From NCBI GenBank assembly GCA_005881825.1, contig VBEO01000058.1, positions 1 to 64,000 on the forward strand: DNA of 64,000 bases. The letters run 5' to 3'. Both the position numbers and the translations under genes were made by a program. This document shows positions 43,346 to 52,352 of this stretch, one piece after another. Origin of the DNA: Chloroflexota bacterium (GTDB lineage: Bacteria; Chloroflexota; Dormibacteria; Dormibacterales; Dormibacteraceae). How positions within the stretch are numbered: the stretch's first letter is position 1; each line of letters starts with the position of its first letter. The notes beneath the pieces are model-generated. The model had not been told where the DNA came from and did no database searches. It saw only the letters and a list, made by a program, of their open reading frames with translations.

Positions 43346-44070
43346 TGCTGCTCGAAGTCGCCGACCTGCACGTCTACTACGGCAATATCGAGGCTCTGAA
43401 AGGGATCACCCTGGGCGTCGATTCCGGTGAGATCGTGGCCGTCCTGGGCAGCAACGGCGCCGGCAAGACGACGACGCTGAAGACGATCTCCGGCCTGCTC
43501 CGTCCTCGTTCGGGAACAGTCACTTTCAACGGCGCCAACATCGTGGGCCGCAGCGCGCACGAGGTCGTGGCGCTGGGACTCAGCCAGGTGCCCGAGGGCC
43601 GGCGGATTTTCAACGTGCTCACAGTGGACGAGAACCTGAGCCTTGGCGGGTACCTGATCCGCCGCCACCGCGATCTCCAGCGCAAGCGGCGAGACAGTGT
43701 GTACCAGACGTTTCCGCAGCTGGCGGCGCGGCGCAAGCAGCTGGCGGGCACCCTCTCCGGCGGTGAGCAGCAGATGCTGGCGATCGGCCGGGCGCTGATG
43801 TCCGAGCCCAAGCTGCTGATGCTCGACGAGCCTTCACTGGGGCTCTCGCCGCTGCTCTCGCGGCTGCTGCTCAAGATCGTGCGCCAGATTTCCAACCAGG
43901 GCACGGCCGTGCTGCTGGTGGAGCAGAACGCCCGCCAGGCGCTGGCCATCTCCGACCGCGCCTACGTCATCGAGACCGGCAGCATCGCACTGAGCGGCAA
44001 GGCCTCACAGCTCGCCGCCGACGAGCGGGTGCAGAAGGCCTACCTGGGAGGCTATGAAGCAGTTAGCTAA
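43345..44070 (+). CDS. livF: Branched-chain amino acid-type ABC transporter ATPase (LivF-like)
   Basis: The 241-residue protein contains Walker A GSNGAGKTTTLK, LSGGEQQMLAIGRALMSEPKLLMLDEPSLGLSP (signature plus Walker B) and VEQNARQALAISDRAYVIETG, which together are diagnostic of LivF. It energises import with the LivG domain. ATG 43345 shares its first base with the last base of the fusion gene (TGATG overlap). The stop overlaps the next lipoprotein gene. Confidence 0.9.
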
Positions 44071-44578
44071 AGGCTTCCTGCTGGCCCTCCTCCTGCTCGG
44101 ATCCGCTTGCAGCTCAACTTCGGCGCCGGCCCAGACGGCCTCGCCCGCACTCTCTCCCAGCTCGGCCGCGACTCCCGCTGGCCTGCCAACTGCTGCTGCC
44201 TCGGTCCCGTCTGGCGCGCCGGTAATCGTTTCGGCCAGTTCGCGATACGGGCAGATCGTGGTCGACGCCGGCGGCCGCACCCTGTACCTGTTTGACGCCG
44301 AGGCCGGGGGCAGCCCCCGATGCTATGGCGCCTGTGCCGCGGCTTGGCCACCCCTGCTGACCAGCGCGGACCCACTGGCCGGCGCGGGCCTCACCTCCGA
44401 CCTGGCCGGCAGCGTCCTGCGTAGCGATGGCGCGCGGCAGGTGACGTACAACGGCCACCCCCTTTACTACTACGCCGGCGATCGGGCGCCGGGCGAGATC
44501 CGCTGCCAGGCTGCGGTCGAGTACGGGGGTGGTTGGTATGTGCTGGACAGCGCCGGCCACGAGGTCAGCCGGCCCTGA
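44054..44578 (+). CDS. COG4315-type secreted-repeat lipoprotein
   Basis: ATG 44054 opens a lipoprotein signal (KGFLLALLLLGSACSS; lipobox Cys at 19) and a Ser/Ala/Pro-rich linker to about residue 55. The mature domain has GRTLYLFDAEAGGSPRCYGACAAAWPPLL and TYNGHPLYYYAGDRAPGEIRC, matching the 'secreted repeat of unknown function' family (YxFxxD motif, paired Cys). Function is unknown. It overlaps the LivF stop by 17 bp, and its 3' end crosses 14 bp into the TetR gene. Confidence 0.8.
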   Translation: MKQLAKGFLLALLLLGSACSSTSAPAQTASPALSPSSAATPAGLPTAAASVPSGAPVIVSASSRYGQIVVDAGGRTLYLFDAEAGGSPRCYGACAAAWPPLLTSADPLAGAGLTSDLAGSVLRSDGARQVTYNGHPLYYYAGDRAPGEIRCQAAVEYGGGWYVLDSAGHEVSRP

Positions 44579-45209
44579 TCTCCCCGCCGAAGATGGACAG
44601 GTGCCAGGCCCGCGTCACCACCTGAGCCGCTTCTTCGACGCTGACTTCGCGTTCCGCCAATGCCTCCTGAGCCCACCACAGATATGCCGATTGTTCGACC
44701 ATGCAGGCCATCGCTTCGACCACGGTTTCGATTTCGACGCCGTCGATCGTGCGGCGTCCGTGCACTCCCCGGGCGGCCTTGGCAAAGCGCATCACATGAC
44801 GTCGGCGGGCGCGCCAGAACATCTCACGAAAGCGCGGGTCGACGGCGACTGCTTCGACAAACGCACGCATCACGTCACGGTTGGCGTGATACACGCGCAG
44901 ATAGCCTAGATTGGCTTCGAACAGTGCCTCGTAGGGGTCGGTCGCGAAATGGTGCGTGGTGTGTCCGCTGGCGTCGTAAAGCTGCGCGATCAGGTCGGCT
45001 ATCAGCGCAGAAAAGACGTTTTCCTTGTCCGTGAAATAGCGATAGAGGCCGCCCACCGACAGCTGCGATCCCGCGGCGATGTCGCTCATCTTGGCTTCCA
45101 CGAATCCATCGCGCGCGAACACGATGCGAGCAGTGTCCAGGATGCGCGCGCGCGTGCGCACGCCTTTGGCTGTGGCCGGGGCGAAGGAGGCTTCGCGGAT
45201 CGCGGCCAT
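44565..45209 (-). CDS. TetR-family transcriptional regulator
   Basis: The 214-residue protein has an N-terminal TetR helix-turn-helix: TRARILDTARIVFARDGFVEAKMSDIAAGSQLSVGGLYRYFTDKENVF (residues about 18-65). The C-terminal ligand domain is mostly helical. It is divergent from acetate kinase and converges on the lipoprotein. The ligand and targets are unknown; the shared 46-bp gap makes control of itself or the ackA-xfp operon possible. Confidence 0.85.
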   Translation of the reverse strand: MAAIREASFAPATAKGVRTRARILDTARIVFARDGFVEAKMSDIAAGSQLSVGGLYRYFTDKENVFSALIADLIAQLYDASGHTTHHFATDPYEALFEANLGYLRVYHANRDVMRAFVEAVAVDPRFREMFWRARRRHVMRFAKAARGVHGRRTIDGVEIETVVEAMACMVEQSAYLWWAQEALAEREVSVEEAAQVVTRAWHLSIFGGEIRAG

Positions 45210-45255
45210 CTCGGGCAGAGTCTAAGACGCTCGCGGATTGTGGGAGGATCGGAAC

Positions 45256-46359
45256 TTGCGCGTCTTGGCCGTCAACTCAGGCAGCTCCAGTCTCAAGCAC
45301 CTGCTGGCCGAGGTTGACCGGGACCTCCGGATCCGCGAGCGGCTTTCCGAGGGCAAGGTCGAAGCCGGCTCTGGCCGGCACCCGGTCCAGGACCTAATGG
45401 CCGATCTCCGGCAGCGAGGCTTGCTGGATGGCCTGGAGGCGGTCGGGCACCGTGTCGTGCACGGGGGCGATCGTTTCGTCGACCCGGTGGCGGTCGATGA
45501 GCGGGTGCTGGCCGACCTGGACGCCCTCTCTGAGCTGGCGCCGCTCCACAACCCGCCCGCCGTGGCCGGCATTCGCGAAGCTCTGGCCGCTTTGCCCGGT
45601 GAGCCCGAGGTGGCGGTCTTCGACACCGCCTTCCACGCCCGCATGCCGCCGACCGGCGCCCTGTATGCCGTGCCCCGGGACTGGGGCGTGCGCCGTTACG
45701 GATTCCACGGGCTCGCCCACCGCTGGCTGGCGGAGCGCTACGCCGAGCTGAGCGGGCGGCCGCTTGCCGAGCTGCGGCTGATCACCCTCCAGCTCGGCTC
45801 CGGCTGCTCGGCCGCGGCCATCGCCGGCGGTCACTCGATCGACACCTCGATGGGGCTCACCCCCACCGAAGGTTTGGTGATGTCCACCCGCAGCGGTGAC
45901 GTCGATCCCACCCTGGTGCAGTTCGTGAGCCAGCACTCCGCCCGCTCGCCCGAGTCGGTCGTCGAGGACCTGAACGAGCGGTCCGGTCTCCTCGGGCTGA
46001 GCGGCAGCGCTGACATGCGCCAGCTGCTGCGTGCGACAGGCGCCCAGGCTCGAGAAGCCATCGAGGTCTTCACGTACCGTGCGCGGAAGTACGTGGGCGC
46101 TTACATGGCGGCGCTCGGCGGTCTCGACGCCGTCGTCTTCGGCGGCGGCGTCGGCGAAGCCGCACCGGACATCCGCCGCCGGATCCTGGACGGAATGGAG
46201 TGGCTGGGGATCGAGCTGGACGCGGCGCGGAACCAGGCGCGCACATCCGGCGAGGGCGTGATCAGCGCCGCGGGTTCCGCGGTCGCCGTGCACGTGATCC
46301 CGGACGACGAGCAGGCCCTCATCTGCCGCGACACCGCGGCGTTGGTGCGGAAGCGGTGA
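45256..46359 (+). CDS. ackA: Acetate kinase family protein
   Basis: ASKHA-fold kinase of 367 residues: [66 protein letters not shown] and [28 protein letters not shown] 45256 is the start because a GGGAGGA ribosome site lies 7-8 bp before it. The segment normally HLGNG (His and Asn near the phosphate) reads QLGSG at about residues 179-183, a change seen in a subgroup of acetate/propionate kinases. It would make ATP from acetyl-phosphate formed by the next gene's product. The two genes overlap as GTGA. Confidence 0.9.
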   Translation: MRVLAVNSGSSSLKHLLAEVDRDLRIRERLSEGKVEAGSGRHPVQDLMADLRQRGLLDGLEAVGHRVVHGGDRFVDPVAVDERVLADLDALSELAPLHNPPAVAGIREALAALPGEPEVAVFDTAFHARMPPTGALYAVPRDWGVRRYGFHGLAHRWLAERYAELSGRPLAELRLITLQLGSGCSAAAIAGGHSIDTSMGLTPTEGLVMSTRSGDVDPTLVQFVSQHSARSPESVVEDLNERSGLLGLSGSADMRQLLRATGAQAREAIEVFTYRARKYVGAYMAALGGLDAVVFGGGVGEAAPDIRRRILDGMEWLGIELDAARNQARTSGEGVISAAGSAVAVHVIPDDEQALICRDTAALVRKR

Positions 46360-48764
46360 CCGGCCGCGAGCTGGAGCTGATGAACGCGTACTGGCGCGCC
46401 GCCAACTATCTCTCGGTCGGCCAGATCTATCTCCTCGACAACCCCCTGCTGCGCGAGCCGCTGCGCCTGGAGCACGTCAAGCCGCGGCTGTTGGGGCACT
46501 GGGGCACGACTCCCGGCCTCAACTTCGTCTACGTGCACGCCAACCGCGTGATCAAGGCCCGCGACCTCGACGCCATCTACGTGCTGGGGCCCGGCCACGG
46601 CGGGCCGGCGGCCGTGGCCAACGCCTACCTGGAGGGCACCTACAGCGAGGTCTACTCCGAGATCGGCCAGGACGAGGATGGACTGCGCAAGCTGTTCCGC
46701 CAGTTCTCCTTCCCGGGCGGGATCCCCAGCCACGTCGCCCCCGAGACGCCAGGGTCGATCCACGAGGGCGGTGAGTTGGGCTACGCCCTCACCCACGCCT
46801 ATGGCGCCGTCTTCGACAATCCCGGGCTGACCGTCTTCTGCGTGGTCGGCGACGGCGAGGCCGAGACCGGCCCGCTGGCGGCGAGCTGGCACTCCAACAA
46901 GTTCCTGGATCCGGCCCAGGACGGCGCCGTGCTGCCGATCCTGCACCTGAACGGTTACAAGATCGCCAACCCGACGGTGCCAGCCCGGATCCCCGAGTCG
47001 GAGCTGCGCGCACTGCTGGAGGGCTACGGGTACGCCCCGGCTTTCGTCAGCGGCAGCGACCCCGCGCGCATGCACCGATCCATGGCCGCCGCCCTGGACC
47101 GGGCCCTCGACGAGATCGCGCGTATCCAGTCCACCGCCCGCCGCGGCCGCCTCCGCTCGCGGCCGCGCTGGCCGCTGCTCGTGCTGCGCAGCCCCAAGGG
47201 CTGGACCGGGCCGCGCAAGGTCGACGGCCTCCAGGTCGAGGGCACCTTCCGATCCCACCAGGTGCCGGTTGCCGACCTGGCCTCCAAGCCGGCGCATCTG
47301 AAGATCCTCGAGCGCTGGCTCCGCAGCTACCAGCCCGACGAGCTGTTCGACGAAAAGGGCCGGCTGCGGCCGGAGCTGGCCGAGCTGCCCCCCAAAGGCC
47401 GGCGCCGGATGAGCGCCAACCCGCACAGCAACGGCGGCGAGCTGCTGCGTGACCTGCACCTGCCGGACTTCCGCGACTACGCCGTGGAGATCCGGGCCCC
47501 CGGCCGTGCCAAGAGCGAGGCGACCAGGGTGCTGGGTGGCTTCCTCCGCGACGTGATCCGTGCCAATCCCGACAACTTCCGGCTGATGGGGCCGGACGAA
47601 ACGGCGTCCAACCGCCTGAGCGCCGTCTTCGAGGCCACCGACCGCGCCTGGGATGCGAAGACGGTGCCGGGCGACGACCACCTGGCTCCGGACGGACGCG
47701 TGATGGAGGTGCTGAGCGAGCACCTCTGCCAGGGGTGGCTGGAAGGCTATCTATTGACCGGTCGGCATGGCCTCTTCAACTGCTACGAGGCCTTCATCCA
47801 CATCGTCGACTCCATGTTCAACCAGCACGCCAAGTGGTTGAAGACGTCGCGCGGCATCCCCTGGCGGCGGCCCCTGGCGTCGCTCAACTACCTGCTCTCC
47901 TCGCACGTCTGGAGGCAGGACCACAACGGGTTCTCGCACCAGGATCCCGGCTTCATCGACCACGTGATGAACAAGAAGGCGGAGGTGATCCGCGTCTATC
48001 TGCCGCCTGACGCCAACTGCCTGCTCTCGGTCGCCGACCACTGCCTGCGCAGCCGCCACTACGTGAACGTGATCGTGGCCGGCAAGCAGCCCGAGCTCGA
48101 CTACCTGGAAATGGAATCCGCCGTCATCCACTGCACGCGCGGCGCCGGCATCTGGGACTGGGCCAGCAGCGACGGCGACGGCCTGCCCGACGTGGTGATG
48201 GCGTGCGCGGGGGATGTCCCGACGCTGGAAACGCTGGCCGCGGTGTCCCTGCTGCGCGAGCACTTGCCGGAGCTCAAAGTGCGCACCGTCAACGTCGTCG
48301 ACCTGATGAAGCTGCAGCCGCCGAGCGAGCATCCGCACGGCCTTTCAGATGCCGAGTTCGACGCGCTCTTCACGCGTGACCGGCCGGTGATCTTCGCGTA
48401 TCACGGTTATCCCTGGCTGATCCACCGCCTGACCTACCGGCGGCACAACCACGCGAACATGCATGTGCGCGGGTACAAGGAGGAGGGCACCACCACGACA
48501 CCCTTCGACATGGTGATGCTCAACGACCTCGACCGCTTTCACCTCGTCATGGACGTCATCGATCGGGTGCCCGGACTCGGCGCGCGCGCGGGACATCTGC
48601 GCCAGCGCATGGAGGACGAGCGCCTGCGCTGCCGCCAGTACACGCGGGACCATGGCGAGGACGCGCCCGAGATCGAGGATTGGGTCTGGCCCGACCGGCC
48701 TAGCGGCGCACCCGGCGCTGCTCACCCTCCAGCAGCCGGTGCACGTCGTCGGCGCCCAGCGTGA
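46356..48764 (+). CDS. xfp: Xylulose-5-phosphate/fructose-6-phosphate phosphoketolase
   Basis: This thiamine diphosphate enzyme (802 codons) has [23 protein letters not shown] motif [51 protein letters not shown], and the terminal [39 protein letters not shown]. It cleaves xylulose-5-P or fructose-6-P with phosphate to acetyl-phosphate and a triose/tetrose phosphate. GTG 46356 overlaps the ackA stop. Native length ends near the DWVWP segment; the last about 20 codons run antisense through the end of the KDG kinase gene. Confidence 0.95.
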   Translation: MTGRELELMNAYWRAANYLSVGQIYLLDNPLLREPLRLEHVKPRLLGHWGTTPGLNFVYVHANRVIKARDLDAIYVLGPGHGGPAAVANAYLEGTYSEVYSEIGQDEDGLRKLFRQFSFPGGIPSHVAPETPGSIHEGGELGYALTHAYGAVFDNPGLTVFCVVGDGEAETGPLAASWHSNKFLDPAQDGAVLPILHLNGYKIANPTVPARIPESELRALLEGYGYAPAFVSGSDPARMHRSMAAALDRALDEIARIQSTARRGRLRSRPRWPLLVLRSPKGWTGPRKVDGLQVEGTFRSHQVPVADLASKPAHLKILERWLRSYQPDELFDEKGRLRPELAELPPKGRRRMSANPHSNGGELLRDLHLPDFRDYAVEIRAPGRAKSEATRVLGGFLRDVIRANPDNFRLMGPDETASNRLSAVFEATDRAWDAKTVPGDDHLAPDGRVMEVLSEHLCQGWLEGYLLTGRHGLFNCYEAFIHIVDSMFNQHAKWLKTSRGIPWRRPLASLNYLLSSHVWRQDHNGFSHQDPGFIDHVMNKKAEVIRVYLPPDANCLLSVADHCLRSRHYVNVIVAGKQPELDYLEMESAVIHCTRGAGIWDWASSDGDGLPDVVMACAGDVPTLETLAAVSLLREHLPELKVRTVNVVDLMKLQPPSEHPHGLSDAEFDALFTRDRPVIFAYHGYPWLIHRLTYRRHNHANMHVRGYKEEGTTTTPFDMVMLNDLDRFHLVMDVIDRVPGLGARAGHLRQRMEDERLRCRQYTRDHGEDAPEIEDWVWPDRPSGAPGAAHPPAAGARRRRPA

Positions 48765-49665
48765 AGAGGTCGCCGTGCAGCGTCATTTTGAGGGCGGCCA
48801 TGGCCACCCCACGGTCCAGGCCCATCGGCAGCGAGTCCTCCAGCCAGCCCCACAGCAGGCCGGCCGCAAAGGCGTCGCCCGTGCCGATGCGATCGACCGC
48901 CTGCACGCGAAATGCCGATCTCCGCATGACCGAGCCGCCCTCGGCCAGGGCCGCGCCCTCGGCGCCCAGGGTGAGCGCGACCGCCGGACACTCGAGCTCT
49001 GACTGGAGCCCGCGGGCCAGGTCCTCCGGCTCGCCTTGCAGGCCGAACACGTCGCGGGCGTCCTCCGCCGTGCAGATCACCAGGTCGCACGCGCCTCGCT
49101 GCTCGCGCAGTGCCGCGGCCGCAGCCGCGGGCGGCCAGAGCAAGGTCCGGTAGTTGACGTCGAGGCTGACCCGGCAGCCGCGGCGCCGGGCCTCCGCGAT
49201 CGCGCGCCGGGAAACCTCCAGCGTGCCCGGCGAGAGCCCGAAGGTGATGCCGCTGACGTGGACGATGCGCGCGGCGCAGACCAGATCCCAATCGAAAAGG
49301 TCGGGGGTGGCCGCGCAGATCGCGGAACCCGCGCGATCGTAGACGATTGAAGGTCCGCGGGGCTCGGTGGCCAGCTCGACGAAGTAGGTGCCGACCCTGC
49401 CCGAGTTGGTCCAGACCACGCCGGAGAGGTCGACGCCGCCGGCCCGCAGGGTGCCGGCGATGCGCTCGGCCAGCCGGTTGCGCGGGAGCACGGACGTCCA
49501 GGCCGAGCGCGCCCCGACCTGCGCCAGCGCGTACGCCACGTTGGCCTCGCTGCCGGCCACGTGGACCTGGTAGGCGGGAGCGTCCAGCAGCCGGTCCCCC
49601 GGGCGCACCGAGAGCCGCAGCATCGCCTCGCCCAGGGTGGAGACATCGAAGCGGCGCTCAGGCAC
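48700..49665 (-). CDS. PfkB-family sugar kinase (2-dehydro-3-deoxygluconokinase-like)
   Basis: The 321-residue ribokinase-fold protein has [15 protein letters not shown], the N-terminal GG/anion motif [17 protein letters not shown], and the C-terminal active site [19 protein letters not shown] with the catalytic Asp of GTGDAF. Position directly after a KDPG/KHG aldolase gene supports 2-dehydro-3-deoxygluconate or related keto-acid kinase. GTG 49665 overlaps the aldolase stop by 8 bp. Its 3' end overlaps the phosphoketolase gene by 65 bp. Confidence 0.85.
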   Translation of the reverse strand: MPERRFDVSTLGEAMLRLSVRPGDRLLDAPAYQVHVAGSEANVAYALAQVGARSAWTSVLPRNRLAERIAGTLRAGGVDLSGVVWTNSGRVGTYFVELATEPRGPSIVYDRAGSAICAATPDLFDWDLVCAARIVHVSGITFGLSPGTLEVSRRAIAEARRRGCRVSLDVNYRTLLWPPAAAAAALREQRGACDLVICTAEDARDVFGLQGEPEDLARGLQSELECPAVALTLGAEGAALAEGGSVMRRSAFRVQAVDRIGTGDAFAAGLLWGWLEDSLPMGLDRGVAMAALKMTLHGDLFTLGADDVHRLLEGEQRRVRR

Positions 49666-50293
49666 GGGCGGCCGCCGCAACCGCGCGGACCAGCTCGGCC
49701 GCCCGTCCGCGGACCTGGGCCGGATCGCCGTCGGTGAGCCAGCCGCCGACACCCACGGCCACGGCACCGGCTTCCAACCATTCGCCGGCGTTGGCGGCGG
49801 TGATGCCGCCGGTCGGTATGAGGCCGGCCTCCGGCAGCACCGTACGCACCGCTTTCAGGAACTTGAGGCCCAGGACCTCGGCCGGGAAGAGCTTGACCAG
49901 GTCTGCGCCCGCCTCCAGGGCGGCCAGCACCTCGGTCACCGTGGCCGCGCCGGGCAGGGCGGCCGCTCCCAGACGGCGGGCGCAGGCGATCACCGCGGGC
50001 ACCACGGCCGGCGAGACCAGGAAGCGGGCGCCGGCGGCCACCGCCTCGGCGGCCTGGCGCTCGTCGAGCACCGTGCCGGCGCCCAGCAGCGGCGGCTCCA
50101 CGAGCACCGCCGTCTCGGCGGCCAGCTGCCGGATCGCGGCCGCGGCGTCGGGCGTCGTGTAGGCCACCTCGAGGACGGTGACGCCGCCCGCCAGCGCGGA
50201 TCGGGCCGTCTCCACGGCGGCCGCCGCCGAGGAGGCGCGGATCACCGCCAGCAAGCGGCGCTGGGCAATCAGTGCGGCCGCCGGGTGGCTCAC
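49658..50293 (-). CDS. eda: Bifunctional KDPG/KHG aldolase
   Basis: A class I aldolase of 211 residues: LLAVIRASSAAAAVETARSALAGG, VLEVAYTTPDAAAAIRQLA with the catalytic Glu, GAGTVLDERQA, FLVSPAVVP, LPGAATVTEVLAAL and ADLVKLFPAE with the Schiff-base Lys, then PTGGITAAN. It cleaves 2-dehydro-3-deoxy-6-phosphogluconate (Entner-Doudoroff) or 4-hydroxy-2-oxoglutarate. It overlaps the GNAT stop (ATGA) and is followed by a KDG-type kinase, so a hexuronate/gluconate degradation module is likely. Confidence 0.9.
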   Translation of the reverse strand: MSHPAAALIAQRRLLAVIRASSAAAAVETARSALAGGVTVLEVAYTTPDAAAAIRQLAAETAVLVEPPLLGAGTVLDERQAAEAVAAGARFLVSPAVVPAVIACARRLGAAALPGAATVTEVLAALEAGADLVKLFPAEVLGLKFLKAVRTVLPEAGLIPTGGITAANAGEWLEAGAVAVGVGGWLTDGDPAQVRGRAAELVRAVAAAARA

Positions 50294-50751
50294 AGCCGTT
50301 TTTCCATGCAGATGCTTGACGGCGAGGTCGCGTACTCGCCCCAGCAGGCGACCTGGCTGAAACCGGCCCGCCGGTAGAGCTCCAGCGCGGCCTGCTGGTG
50401 CACGCCCGTTTCCAGCACCAGCCGCCGCGCGCCGTGCTCCCGGGCCGCGGCCTCCAGCGCGGCCAGCACCGCCCTCCCCACACCCTGGCCGCGGAGATCC
50501 GGCTCGACGTACATCCGCTTGGCCTCCGCGGTGCTGTCGTCGAGCACGCGAATGGCACCGCAGCCGACCGCCCGACCGTCCCGGCGGGCGACCAGGAACA
50601 CACCGCGACCGGGATCCAGGTGCTCGGCGCGGAGGTTCGGCCCGAAGCGCTGCTCGGGCGGATAGAACTGGGCCAGGTGCGCGTCGAGCGCGGCCACCAG
50701 CCGCCGCGCGTCCTCGGAGTCGAACGGTTCGGCGGCGACCGTCAGCTGCAT
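50290..50751 (-). CDS. GNAT-family N-acetyltransferase
   Basis: The 153-residue protein has GNAT strands GVFLVARRDGRAVGCGAIRVLDD, the acetyl-CoA loop KRMYVEPDLRGQGVGRAVLAALEA (RGQGVG) and LELYRRAGFSQVACWGEY at the end. The region FYPPEQRFGPNLRAEHL resembles MarR-linked and small-molecule GNATs. It is the first gene of the eda-kdgK unit on the reverse strand. Two palindromes lie just upstream. The substrate is unknown. Confidence 0.8.
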   Translation of the reverse strand: MQLTVAAEPFDSEDARRLVAALDAHLAQFYPPEQRFGPNLRAEHLDPGRGVFLVARRDGRAVGCGAIRVLDDSTAEAKRMYVEPDLRGQGVGRAVLAALEAAAREHGARRLVLETGVHQQAALELYRRAGFSQVACWGEYATSPSSICMEKRL

Positions 50752-50770
50752 CAGCGGCCGGAGCTCGCCA

Positions 50771-50822
50771 GTGCCGGCACTCGATCGCAGGAGACCGGCT
50801 TTGCCTGCGGATGTGCCGGCAC
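50771..50822. promoter_or_regulatory. Pair of identical palindromes upstream of the GNAT-eda-kinase operon
   Basis: The 10-bp perfect palindrome GTGCCGGCAC occurs at 50771-50780 and 50813-50822, with centres exactly 42 bp apart (about four DNA turns). The first extends to 12 bp (AGTGCCGGCACT). Both lie within 75 bp upstream of the ATG at 50751. This is the layout of a two-site operator. The remaining bases to 50972 show no gene that I can support. Confidence 0.6.
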
Positions 50823-50972
50823 TTGAGGTGAGGGGCGCGCGTTCAGGCGGCGATCATATGCCGCCGCCAAATCTCCTCTTGCACACCGCAGGCCAGCGCG
50901 GACCTGGCGACCGCGTGTGGCGGGACTGGACCTACACGGTCGCGGCCGGACGCTCTTCCCGCGATCTCCCGC

Positions 50973-51269
50973 TCAGCGCGGTGGCCCGCCTGCGCGGCGC
51001 GCTGCCAGCCAGTCGATGAGGGGCTGAAGGCCGGGCGGCAAGGCGCCGTCAAAGGCCGTCGTGCGCTGCACGCGGCCGCCCCGCTCCACCTCGAGGTCGT
51101 ACTGGAAGCGGTCCGCGCCGCGTGTGGGCGGTGGCGTGCTGCTCAGGTCGGCGGCGCCCAGCAGGCGCTCGAGGTGGGCGCGGTCGGCGGGCGCCAGCTG
51201 CGCGCTGTCGACCTCGGAGCGAACGGTGAAACCCGCCAGCCCGCCGCTGCGCTGCAGGCGCACCAGCAC
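50973..51269 (-). CDS. Emfourin-type protealysin inhibitor
   Basis: The 98-residue protein reads VRLQRSGGLAGFTVRSEVDSAQLAP near its start, DRAHLERLLGAADLSS, and a core RFQYDLEVERGGRVQRTTAFDG. This matches emfourin-like inhibitors that are encoded next to protealysin-type M4 proteases. GTG 51269 is the start; longer frames run through the protease gene. It sits 4 bp after the M4 gene on the same strand. It is cytoplasmic (no signal), as is the protease. Assignment rests on the family pattern plus location. Confidence 0.75.
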   Translation of the reverse strand: MLVRLQRSGGLAGFTVRSEVDSAQLAPADRAHLERLLGAADLSSTPPPTRGADRFQYDLEVERGGRVQRTTAFDGALPPGLQPLIDWLAARRAGGPPR

Positions 51270-51273
51270 CCGC

Positions 51274-52329
51274 TCAGGGGACGGTGACGCCAACCTGGTT
51301 CCAGGCATCCCGCACGGCATTGCTGACCGGTCCACTGCCGAACCGGTGCTGGGCCGCGCGCACGGTGACCTGCGCGAAGTCGTGGAAGGTGGCATTGGAA
51401 CGCAGGCCCGGGTCGCGCAGGGTGTCGTACCAGACCGGCCCAGCGTGGTCCCAGGAGCGCCCTCCCAGCTCACGCGCGACCAGGTAGAAGGCGTGGTTGG
51501 GGATGCCGGAATTGATGTGGACGCCGCCGTTGTCGGAGACGGTGTGGACGTAGTGCCGCATCTCGGCTGGCTGCGGGTCGCCCTCGAAGGCAGTGCCGGG
51601 CGCCGCCATCGAGCGCAGAGCCTTGCCGTGGAGGGCGGGGCCCACGATGCCTTCGCCGATCAGCCAGTCCGCCTGCTCCGAGGTCTGGCCCAGCGCGAAC
51701 TGCTTGACCATGGAGCCGAAGACGTCGGAGACGCTCTCGTTGAGCGCTCCTGACTGGCCGAGATAGGTGAGGTTGGCCGTGTGCTCGGTGACGCCGTGCG
51801 TGAGCTCGTGGCCGATGACGTCGATGGCCGCGGTGGTCTGCAGGAGCGTGTAGCCGTCGCCGTCTCCGAACACCATGCGGGCGCCGTTCCAGAAAGCGTT
51901 GTCGTAGTGGTCGCCGTAGTGCACGACACCGTCGAGAGGCAGGCCCTGGTCGTCGATGGAGTTGCGGTGGAAGACGTCCCAGTAGAACTGGTAGGTGGAG
52001 CCCAGCCCGTCGTAGGCCTGGTTCACGGCCTTGTCGCCGACGGCGGGCTGGCCCTCCCGGCGGACCACGTCGCTGGCTTCGGCGTCCTGCTGCTGGTGGG
52101 CGTCGTAGATGGTCCGCTTGGGATGCCCGCCAGGCGCCGGAGACAGGGGCTGCCTGGCCCGGCCGCGGTCGCGCAAGACCAGCGCGTTGTGGATGCGCTG
52201 GGCCCGGATCGAGTGGTCGTCGAGCAGCGTGGCCAGCGCCCACTCCCGCTGCTCGGGAGTGCCGTCGCGGATCACCCGCTCCAGCACGAACGGAGGCACG
52301 ATGAAGCAGGCCCCCACGCACCTCGCCAT
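51274..52329 (-). CDS. M4-family metalloprotease, protealysin type (no signal peptide)
   Basis: Thermolysin-like motifs: HELTH at residues 174-178 in IDVIGHELTHGVTEH, the third zinc ligand Glu in GALNESVSDVFGSM, and DNGGVHINSGIPNHAFYLVA. The N-terminus MARCVGACFIVPPFVLERVI is the short protealysin-type propeptide with a PPxxL-like motif in place of a long thermolysin prosegment, and no signal peptide is seen. The protein (351 aa) is thus probably intracellular or leaves by an unusual route. The adjacent emfourin-like gene would restrain it. It is divergent from the DNA ligase by 23 bp. Confidence 0.9.
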   Translation of the reverse strand: MARCVGACFIVPPFVLERVIRDGTPEQREWALATLLDDHSIRAQRIHNALVLRDRGRARQPLSPAPGGHPKRTIYDAHQQQDAEASDVVRREGQPAVGDKAVNQAYDGLGSTYQFYWDVFHRNSIDDQGLPLDGVVHYGDHYDNAFWNGARMVFGDGDGYTLLQTTAAIDVIGHELTHGVTEHTANLTYLGQSGALNESVSDVFGSMVKQFALGQTSEQADWLIGEGIVGPALHGKALRSMAAPGTAFEGDPQPAEMRHYVHTVSDNGGVHINSGIPNHAFYLVARELGGRSWDHAGPVWYDTLRDPGLRSNATFHDFAQVTVRAAQHRFGSGPVSNAVRDAWNQVGVTVP

Positions 52330-52352
52330 GGCCGCTATATCGTGGCACGGCG

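Noticed and set aside
45210-45255. Another copy of the ECF-type promoter (GTCTAAG at 45220)
   Set aside because: The -10-like box matches, but there is no CCGATKA at the required 17-18 bp upstream position.
46101-47723. Long antisense open frame (540 codons) opposite phosphoketolase
   Set aside because: It is a by-product of GC-rich codon use in the real gene. It has a His/Gly/Arg-rich composition, no recognisable motif, and no ribosome site.
50752-50972. Short protein gene between the emfourin and GNAT genes
   Set aside because: Frames are short and lack ribosome sites; the palindromes fit a control region better.
50771-51019. Plus-strand frame of 82 codons upstream of the GNAT operon
   Set aside because: No known motif. 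It overlaps the emfourin-like gene antisense and includes the palindromic operator region.
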